The notes below the pieces were generated by a model, which had not been told where the DNA came from, made no database searches, and saw only the letters and a program-made list of their open reading frames with translations. A program made the translations under genes and the position numbers. This document shows, piece by piece, positions 6,200 through 11,750 of a DNA stretch of 11,750 nucleotides; positions within the stretch are counted from its first letter, which is position 1; each line of letters begins with the position of its first letter. Source of the DNA: Rhodoferax sp. (GTDB taxonomy: Bacteria; Pseudomonadota; Gammaproteobacteria; Burkholderiales; Burkholderiaceae_C); NCBI GenBank assembly GCA_029946045.1, contig JAQSDS010000450.1, positions 1-11,750 on the forward strand, in the 5' to 3' direction.

Positions 6200-7768
6200 C
6201 TAGAAAATCCGAACCCGCACCAGGATTTGCATCACGATCAAGCCCAGCACAAAGCCAATCACACCGTAGACCAGCGACTGCAACAATTTATTGGTGCGGC
6301 GCTGTTCCAGCAACAAGGCGCGCAACTCTTTGGCATTGGCATCGGCCGGCGAATGCTTGAGGAAATCGAACAACAAGCGGGGCAATTCCGGCAGCAACTT
6401 GGCGTAACGCGGTGCCTCGTTGCGCAGTTCGTCCAACAGCTTTTTGGGTCCGATCTGCTCCATCATCCATTTCTCAAGAAAGGGTTTGGCGGTGTGCCAC
6501 AAATCCAGGTCCGGATCGAGTTGACGCCCCAGTCCTTCGATATTGAGCAGGGTTTTTTGCAACAACACCAGCTGCGGTTGAATTTCGACCTGAAAGCGGC
6601 GCGAGGTCTGAAACAGCCGCATCAGGATCATGCCCAGAGAAATTTCCTTGAGCGGCCGGTCGAAATAGGGTTCGCACACCGCACGCACGGCCGCTTCGAG
6701 CTCGTCGACACGGGTTGCGGCAGGCACCCAGCCCGATTCGATGTGTAATTCGGCCACGCGTTTGTAGTCGCGGCGAAAAAATGCAATGAAGTTTTGCGCG
6801 AGGTATTCCTTGTCGCCTTCAGTCAAGGTTCCAACAATGCCAAAGTCGAGCGAAATATAGCGGCCAAAGGTGGCCGGATCAAGACTCACCTGGATGTTGC
6901 CCGGGTGCATGTCAGCATGAAAAAAGCCATCGCGAAAAACCTGGGTGAAGAAAATGGTGACGCCATCGCGCGCGAGCTTCGGGATGTCGACCCCGGCCTC
7001 GCGCAAGCGCGCCACCTGGTTAATCGGCGCGCCTTTCATGCGCTCCATCACAATCACCTCGGGCATGCAGTAATCCCAATACATCTCGGGAATCAGGACC
7101 AGGTCCAGGTCGGCCATATTGCGGCGCAGTTGCGCAGCGCTCGATGCCTCGCGCACCAGATCGAGCTCATCGTGAAGGTATTTGTCAAACTCGGCCACGA
7201 CCTCGCGCGGCTTCAGGCGCTTGCCGTCATCGGACAGGCTTTCCACCCAGCCAGCCATCATGCGCAGCAGCGCCAGGTCCTTGTCGATGACCGACAGCAT
7301 GCCGGGTCGCAGCACCTTGACAGCAACGTCACGCGCGTTGCCCTGCCGGTCCTTGAGCACCGCAAAGTGCACCTGGGCAATGGAGGCGCTGGCGACCGGT
7401 TGATGCTCAAACGAGACAAAAATATCTTGCACCGATTTGCCGAAAGCGCGCTCGATGATGGCCACGGCCACCTCGCTTGAAAACGGCGGAACGCGGTCTT
7501 GCAGCAGTGCCAATTCATCCGCAATGTCTAGCGGCAGCAGATCGCGCCGGGTCGACAGCACCTGGCCGAATTTGACAAAAATAGGGCCCAGACTCTCCAG
7601 CGTTTGCCGGATACGCTGGCCCCGGGGTGCGTCAAGCTTGCGCCCCAACGTCAGTATTTTTGTCAGCCACAACAACCAGGGTTTCTTGAAGCTGTTCAGG
7701 GCGAGTTCGTCCAGCCCATTGCGCAACATCACCCAAAGGATGAAGGCACCACGAAAAATATTGGTCAT
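6200..7768 (-). CDS. ubiB: Ubiquinone biosynthesis atypical kinase/ATPase UbiB
   Basis: UbiB is a membrane-bound member of the ABC1/ADCK/UbiB protein kinase-like family, needed for ubiquinone synthesis. Its ATPase activity is thought to help present or extract the hydrophobic intermediates. The 522-residue length is close to that of E. coli UbiB. The hallmarks are all visible: the KxGQ motif KFGQ (66-69) with STRRDLLP, the Ala-rich nucleotide loop ASASIAQVH (126-134), K151 in [17 protein letters not shown] (284-291) and LDFG (307-310). A C-terminal membrane anchor covers about 492-517. The ATG overlaps the ubiJ stop as ATGA, indicating translational coupling. It is the last gene of the ubi unit and is followed at once by a terminator. 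Confidence 0.97.
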   Translation of the reverse strand: MTNIFRGAFILWVMLRNGLDELALNSFKKPWLLWLTKILTLGRKLDAPRGQRIRQTLESLGPIFVKFGQVLSTRRDLLPLDIADELALLQDRVPPFSSEVAVAIIERAFGKSVQDIFVSFEHQPVASASIAQVHFAVLKDRQGNARDVAVKVLRPGMLSVIDKDLALLRMMAGWVESLSDDGKRLKPREVVAEFDKYLHDELDLVREASSAAQLRRNMADLDLVLIPEMYWDYCMPEVIVMERMKGAPINQVARLREAGVDIPKLARDGVTIFFTQVFRDGFFHADMHPGNIQVSLDPATFGRYISLDFGIVGTLTEGDKEYLAQNFIAFFRRDYKRVAELHIESGWVPAATRVDELEAAVRAVCEPYFDRPLKEISLGMILMRLFQTSRRFQVEIQPQLVLLQKTLLNIEGLGRQLDPDLDLWHTAKPFLEKWMMEQIGPKKLLDELRNEAPRYAKLLPELPRLLFDFLKHSPADANAKELRALLLEQRRTNKLLQSLVYGVIGFVLGLIVMQILVRVRIF

Positions 7769-8316
7769 TTGGCTGACTTGCCGGGCGCGAACGCTGCTGC
7801 TTTGGCCAAAAATTCACGCAAGCTGCTGCTCATGGTCCGAGCCATCTGGCTCAGGGTGTGCGCCGGCACGTCACCGATGATGCGCGCCAGGTCTTCTTCC
7901 ATGTCCCAACGGACATGCTCGGTCAACCAGTTGACCTCAGCCGCCAATTGCACATCGCCTTCAATCCTGACAGCTGGTTTCTCACCTTTGAAAACGGCTT
8001 GCGCCAGGGCCAAAGGCGACTCATCAGTGACCGTCAAGACCAGGTCAGGCTTGGCCTGCTCGTCGGCAAGATCCAGCAAACCGGCCGGCGTAGCAACCAG
8101 TTTGAAATAAAAGCTGCGCCATTGCACCAGCATGATGCGGTCTTTCTGACGCACCAGGCGGGCCATGGCCTCGCTTTCCTGCATCAGGACGTGATTGAGT
8201 AGCAGCACAATACGGCGCTGGGCCTCATTGACAGCCCAGGCAGGCGGGGTAAATTTGGGAAGCGGGAGTTTTTCTACAAAACTCTCAAGAAAAGAAAAAG
8301 GGGTCTGTGTTGCCAT
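7765..8316 (-). CDS. ubiJ: Ubiquinone biosynthesis accessory factor UbiJ (SCP2-like)
   Basis: UbiJ is an SCP2-fold lipid-binding accessory protein of the aerobic ubiquinone complex. In E. coli it works with UbiK and lies between ubiE and ubiB. This 183-residue protein has the SCP2-like core, including [20 protein letters not shown] and [15 protein letters not shown]. The helical tail [19 protein letters not shown] leads to a basic C terminus. Sequence similarity in this family is low, so the call leans on the position directly before ubiB, with an ATGA overlap. I chose the ATG at 8316 (MATQTPF), which has GGGG just upstream. An ATG three codons earlier (8325), with AGGG four bases before it, is nearly equal. 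The start is 35 bases after the Tim44-like gene. Confidence 0.87.
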   Translation of the reverse strand: MATQTPFSFLESFVEKLPLPKFTPPAWAVNEAQRRIVLLLNHVLMQESEAMARLVRQKDRIMLVQWRSFYFKLVATPAGLLDLADEQAKPDLVLTVTDESPLALAQAVFKGEKPAVRIEGDVQLAAEVNWLTEHVRWDMEEDLARIIGDVPAHTLSQMARTMSSSLREFLAKAAAFAPGKSAK

Positions 8317-8351
8317 AGACCCCATTATTCCCTGAAATCGGACGAACAAAC

Positions 8352-9335
8352 TTACTGTAGGGCTTGTACCCCTGCCACCAACCAGCCGCTGCGACCATTT
8401 TTTGGTTTGATCATGTTCCAGACTTCCCGGAACGGGCTCGCACCCGCCGAAGGCTCTTCGCGAATCATGCCGGTGAACTCCACGCTGGCCATGTATTCGT
8501 CACCCAGGTCTTCAATACCGAGCAAGTGAGCCTCGATCATCACGACCTCGGTCTGATTGACAGGGCCACCGGTATGCGTCTCGCGCTCTGCGAGTTGCGC
8601 CTGGATTTCTTTCAGCATGACATCTGTCATCATGACGCGCAAGGCCGGAATGTCGGATTTATCCCAGGCTGCCTGCAGCGAGACAAAATTGGCCTTGGCT
8701 GCGGCAAGGAAACCTTCGGAATCAAAACCTTCCGGTATGCCCCAGGTCTGCGAGCCAGACAAGCCCGAACCAATCATTGACCCTGAGGCAGCAGGCAATG
8801 CGCTGCCCAGTGCCGAGCTGTCAAAGGCCGCCGTATTGCGCTCCCAGGGTCGCGCAGAAGCATCATTGCCGACATTTTCCGGGCGGTAGCTGGCTGGCAC
8901 CGCGGCAGGACCGGAGGCACCCGCCCCCTGGAACGCAAAGGGCGAAGCGGCAGGCTGCACGCCCTGATTCTTGCGGCGCATGAACCAGGTGACGGCAGCC
9001 ATGACCACCATCGCCAGCAGGGCAAACATCAGGACTTGGCCCATGGCTTCACCCATGCCAAGCGAACTGGCCAGCCAAGCCAGACCCAAGCCAGCGGCCA
9101 AACCACCCAACATGGCACCCCAGGGCCTCTTGGGAGCCGCAGCTGCCGGGGCTGCGGCCGTGGGTGATTTTGTGGCGGCAGCCTGTGTGGGCGCGGTTGC
9201 CGGTGCAGCCTGACGCTGTGTCACATTGCTTGACTGCTTGCCAAAGGACATACCGCCGCCAAAGCGCTTGGCTGCGTCGGCGTGACCGGCCACCAGGACC
9301 AGACTCATCGTCAAAACTGAAAGCCATCGTTTCAT
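8352..9335 (-). CDS. Tim44-like domain membrane protein
   Basis: This 327-residue protein has a predicted signal peptide or signal anchor (about 1-22, ending AGHADA) followed by RFGGGMSFGKQS. An Ala/Pro/Thr/Gln-rich linker spans about 41-70. Two hydrophobic segments follow at about 76-92 and 98-119, with RRK after the second. After a second low-complexity linker, a Tim44/TolA-like (NTF2-fold) domain occupies about 198-325. It includes GFLAAAKANFVSLQAAWD, VVMIEAHLLGIED and FREVWNMIKP. This architecture is common in betaproteobacterial Tim44-domain proteins, whose function is unknown. Mitochondrial Tim44 tethers mtHsp70 at the import channel, and a like role should not be assumed. GGAG lies five bases before the ATG. 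It sits between ubiE and ubiJ, adjacent in E. coli, so it may act at the membrane site of ubiquinone assembly; that is inference. Confidence 0.88.
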   Translation of the reverse strand: MKRWLSVLTMSLVLVAGHADAAKRFGGGMSFGKQSSNVTQRQAAPATAPTQAAATKSPTAAAPAAAAPKRPWGAMLGGLAAGLGLAWLASSLGMGEAMGQVLMFALLAMVVMAAVTWFMRRKNQGVQPAASPFAFQGAGASGPAAVPASYRPENVGNDASARPWERNTAAFDSSALGSALPAASGSMIGSGLSGSQTWGIPEGFDSEGFLAAAKANFVSLQAAWDKSDIPALRVMMTDVMLKEIQAQLAERETHTGGPVNQTEVVMIEAHLLGIEDLGDEYMASVEFTGMIREEPSAGASPFREVWNMIKPKNGRSGWLVAGVQALQ

Positions 9336-9394
9336 ACCATCTCCAAATTTTATGACTCAACAAAAATAATCAGGTGCCGGGATCTTGCGCTGGT

Positions 9395-10126
9395 TCAACA
9401 TTTGATGCCGACGTGCAAGGCTACCAGACCCCCCGTCATGTTGTGGTAATCGACATGGCCAAAGCCATTAGCCTTCATCAGGGATTTGAGTTCTTCCTGG
9501 CTAGGGTGCATGCGAATCGACTCAGCCAGATACTGGTAACTGGAGGCGTCGCCGGCCACCCACTCGCCCAGCTTGGGCAACACCTTGAACGAATACCAGT
9601 CGTAGGCTTTTTCCAGCGGCTTAGCCACTTTGGAAAACTCGAGCACCAGCAACTTGCCACCGGGCTTGAGCACCCGGTTCATCTCGGCCAGGGCCACGTC
9701 CTTGTGCGTCATGTTGCGCAAGCCAAAAGCGACCGTGACCAAGTTAAAGTGGTTGTCGGGAAAAGGCAATTTTTCTGCGTCGCACACCAGCGTGGACAAA
9801 ACCACACCGGCATCCACCAAGCGGTCACGCCCGGTACGCAGCATGGCTTCGTTGATGTCGGTGTGCACCACCTGACCCTGCTTGCCGACCTTGGCCGCAA
9901 AAGCCAGGGCCAGGTCGCCGGTGCCGCCCGCAATGTCGAGCACCTTGTCACCCTCCTGAACATTGGCGACCGTGACGGTGTAGGCTTTCCAGACACGATG
10001 CAGGCCCATCGACATCAGGTCGTTCATGACATCGTATTTGGAGGCGACCGAGTCAAAAACGCCTTTGACGTGGCTGGCCTTTTCAGCCTCATCAACGCTT
10101 TTGAAGCCGAAATGTGTAGTGCTCAT
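9395..10126 (-). CDS. ubiE: Ubiquinone/menaquinone C-methyltransferase
   Basis: UbiE is the SAM-dependent C-methyltransferase that methylates 2-methoxy-6-polyprenyl-1,4-benzoquinol in ubiquinone synthesis, and demethylmenaquinol in organisms that make menaquinone. The 243-residue protein opens with the UbiE signature [23 protein letters not shown] motif I is [12 protein letters not shown] (62-73). Then come [14 protein letters not shown] (130-143), [16 protein letters not shown] (151-166) and the C-terminal signature [13 protein letters not shown] (196-208). It ends with [12 protein letters not shown], ending in Cys. The ATG at 10126 has no strong ribosome binding site. It follows the DUF971 gene by 30 bases and precedes the Tim44-like gene by 59 bases, so these genes are probably co-transcribed. 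No terminator is visible between them. Confidence 0.96.
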   Translation of the reverse strand: MSTTHFGFKSVDEAEKASHVKGVFDSVASKYDVMNDLMSMGLHRVWKAYTVTVANVQEGDKVLDIAGGTGDLALAFAAKVGKQGQVVHTDINEAMLRTGRDRLVDAGVVLSTLVCDAEKLPFPDNHFNLVTVAFGLRNMTHKDVALAEMNRVLKPGGKLLVLEFSKVAKPLEKAYDWYSFKVLPKLGEWVAGDASSYQYLAESIRMHPSQEELKSLMKANGFGHVDYHNMTGGLVALHVGIKC

Positions 10127-10156
10127 GATTGAATGACGGTAAAACTTGGAAATGCC

Positions 10157-10570
10157 TTAATGGCTGGCGCAGCTGCTGCCTGCTTTTTCGACCATGGGCG
10201 CGTCACGATCGACTCCGGCAGCTGTCAAGCGTGCGTTGTAGTCAGTCCACAACTTGTCCTGCTGCGACCCCAAAAAATACAGGTAGTCCCACGAATAGAT
10301 GCCCGTGTCGTGCCCATCTGAAAAGCTGGGTTGGACGGCGTAATTGCCCACAGGCTCCAGACCGGTCAGCGTGACCTCGCGCTTGCCGGTTTGCAGCACT
10401 TCCTGGCCCGGCCCGTGGCCCGCCACCTCGGCCGACGGTGAATAAACGCGCATCAGCTCAAAGGGAATGCGGAACTTGGCGCCATCAGAAAAATCTATTT
10501 CAAGCACACGCGACTGGCTGTGCACCGTTATATTTTGTGGCGCTGGTGCGCCCGCTTGTAAACCTGCCAT
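10157..10570 (-). CDS. DUF971 (gamma-butyrobetaine hydroxylase-like N-terminal) domain protein
   Basis: This is a stand-alone 137-residue DUF971 protein. The domain covers most of the length: the strand ITVHSQSRVLEIDFSDG, FRIPFELMRVYSPSAEV, then VGNYAVQPSFSDGHDTGIYSWDYLYFLG. The last segment holds the conserved Asp-Gly-His and Tyr-Ser-Trp residues. The same domain occurs as the N terminus of gamma-butyrobetaine hydroxylase and fused to Mrp-type Fe-S carriers, but stand-alone members have no settled function. I chose the ATG at 10570-10568 because GAGGTGA lies five bases upstream. The in-frame GTG three codons earlier is part of that binding site. The gene lies 31 bases after the Fe-S oxidoreductase and 30 bases before ubiE. 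The Cys and His residues in the tail (SSCASH) are of unknown meaning. Confidence 0.88.
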   Translation of the reverse strand: MAGLQAGAPAPQNITVHSQSRVLEIDFSDGAKFRIPFELMRVYSPSAEVAGHGPGQEVLQTGKREVTLTGLEPVGNYAVQPSFSDGHDTGIYSWDYLYFLGSQQDKLWTDYNARLTAAGVDRDAPMVEKAGSSCASH

Positions 10571-10601
10571 GTGTGTCACCTCTGTTTATTTATCATCCAA
10601 C

Positions 10602-11750
10602 TCAGACCAGCACGCGCTCAATACCGCCGTCGTTGGCGACTTTAACGTAATCGGGCATCCATTGGTCGCCCAGAATTTGTTTTGCCATCTCCACCACGAT
10701 GTAGTCGGCTTCCAGCAGGCCATTTTGCAGGTCTTCACCAAAACGGCTCAGGCCTTGCAGGCAGGCCGGGCAGGAAGTCAGCATCTTGATGTTGTCCTTG
10801 GCACCCACACCAGGGAGCTGGCGCAACTGCGCCTCACCCTTGAGGATTTCTTCCTCCTTGCGAAAACGCACCTGGGTCGAGATGTCAGGGCGGTTCAGAG
10901 CCAGCGTGCCTGATTCGCCACAGCAACGCTCGGACTGAACCACGTTGTCACCCAGCAAGGCTTTGACGGTCTTGAGCGGCTCCTGCAGCTTCATGGGGCT
11001 GTGGCAAGGGTCGTGGAACAAAAACGCCCCGGCATTGGCCAGCGTGATGCCTTTTTCCAGCAGGTACTCGTGGATGTCGATGATCCGGCTTCCGGGAAAA
11101 ATCTCTTCAAACTTGTAACCCTGCAACTGGTCGTAACAGGTGCCGCAGCTCACCACCACGGTCTTGATGTCGAGGTAATTCAGCGTATTGGCGACCCGGT
11201 GGAACAGCACCCGGTTGTCGGTGATCATCTTCTCGGCTTTGTCAAACTGGCCGCCGCCGCGCTGCGGATAGCCGCAACACAGGTAACCCGGTGGCAGCAC
11301 GGTTTGTACGCCGGCGTGCCACAGCATCGCCTGCGTGGCCAGACCAACCTGGCTGAACAGCCGCTCGGAGCCGCAACCCGGAAAGTAAAACACCGCTTCG
11401 GTCTCAGAGGTGGTGGTTTTGGGGTTGCGGATGATCGGAACGTAGTCTTTGTCTTCGATGTCAAGCAAAGCGCGGGCGGTCTTTTTGGGCAGGCCGCCAG
11501 GCAGCTTCTTATTGATGAAGTGAATCACCTGCTCCTTGATGGGCGCGGTACCCAGCGTGGCGGGAGGTGCCTTGCTCTGCTTGCGGCCCATCACTTTCAG
11601 CACGTCGGCGGTCATGCGTTGCGCCTTGATGGCCACGTTGACCATCACCGAGCGCGCCAATTTGATGGTTTCGGGGTTGGTGGCGTTGAGCATGAACATG
11701 GCGGCTGCGCCCGCCGGCCTAAAGGTTTTTTTACCCATCTTGCGCAGCAA
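10602..11750 (-). CDS. FAD-linked / Fe-S oxidoreductase with two CCG domains, C-terminal part only
   Basis: Only the last 382 residues are in the window, and the reading frame is open through the right edge. Two cysteine-rich CCG domains are complete. The first has FPGCG (C126), YLCCGYP (C158, C159) and VSCGTC (C202, C205). The second has HDPCH (C249), ERCCGESG (C276, C277) and TSCPAC (C327, C330). Such paired CCG domains bind Fe-S clusters in GlcF, GlpC, LldE/YkgE and heterodisulfide reductase HdrB. The preceding segment (about 20-115) is helical with no cysteines. In Burkholderiales a similar C terminus ends very large FAD/FMN-binding dehydrogenases resembling a fused GlcD-GlcF enzyme. I infer this is that type, oxidising a 2-hydroxy acid and passing electrons to quinone. 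The substrate cannot be read from the visible part. Confidence 0.8.
   Translation of the reverse strand: MLRKMGKKTFRPAGAAAMFMLNATNPETIKLARSVMVNVAIKAQRMTADVLKVMGRKQSKAPPATLGTAPIKEQVIHFINKKLPGGLPKKTARALLDIEDKDYVPIIRNPKTTTSETEAVFYFPGCGSERLFSQVGLATQAMLWHAGVQTVLPPGYLCCGYPQRGGGQFDKAEKMITDNRVLFHRVANTLNYLDIKTVVVSCGTCYDQLQGYKFEEIFPGSRIIDIHEYLLEKGITLANAGAFLFHDPCHSPMKLQEPLKTVKALLGDNVVQSERCCGESGTLALNRPDISTQVRFRKEEEILKGEAQLRQLPGVGAKDNIKMLTSCPACLQGLSRFGEDLQNGLLEADYIVVEMAKQILGDQWMPDYVKVANDGGIERVLV

Noticed and set aside
6794..7480. Plus-strand open frame of 228 codons opposite ubiB
   Set aside because: It is antisense to conserved UbiB motifs, its composition is rich in His, Ala and Arg, and no domain is recognisable.
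10571..10579. GTG start for the DUF971 protein at 10579
   Set aside because: That GTG is part of the GAGGTGA ribosome binding site for the ATG at 10570.
1..11750. Search for tRNA, rRNA, CRISPR, IS elements, attachment sites and riboswitches
   Set aside because: Genes cover almost all of the window, and the longest gap is 104 bases. No repeats, cloverleaf or direct-repeat array was seen by eye in the remaining gaps.

Overview
The window reads as an ordinary housekeeping stretch of a betaproteobacterial chromosome, most likely Burkholderiales and probably Comamonadaceae (Rhodoferax/Polaromonas-like). I base this on the style of the FolE, AspRS, UbiB and UbiE proteins and on a gene order I remember from that group. 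No database search was possible. All twelve genes lie on the minus strand, so transcription runs from high to low coordinates. The longest gene-free gap is 104 bases. I see no tRNA, rRNA, insertion sequence, CRISPR array, phage gene or broken gene.

From right to left, positions 11750-6200 hold one tight run. It starts with the C-terminal part of a large oxidoreductase with two CCG iron-sulfur domains. A DUF971 protein, ubiE, a Tim44-like membrane protein, ubiJ and ubiB follow. The last four resemble the ubiE-ubiJ-ubiB ubiquinone operon of E. coli with the Tim44-like gene inserted after ubiE. A hairpin terminator closes this unit just after ubiB (6171-6199).

Positions 6170-3229 form a second unit: a candidate -10 box, an FmdB-family zinc-ribbon protein, a DUF502 membrane protein and aspS. 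A perfect 13-bp inverted repeat (3229-3255) lies after aspS. The AspRS carries the His and Gly residues associated with non-discriminating enzymes, which suggests that Asn-tRNA is made through Asp-tRNA(Asn) and GatCAB.

Positions 3206-1 hold nudB, an endonuclease/exonuclease/phosphatase-fold gene, a clsB-type cardiolipin synthase and folE, whose 3' end is cut by the window edge. FolE and NudB catalyse the first and second steps of tetrahydrofolate synthesis. The middle pair matches the ybhP-clsB pair of E. coli. folE is set apart by a 104-base gap with a candidate promoter and a short palindrome.

I found no convincing novel system. The points most worth a second look are the Tim44-like gene inside the ubi operon, the DUF971/oxidoreductase pairing, the AspRS specificity residues, the nudB start hidden by the aspS terminator, and the palindrome in front of folE.
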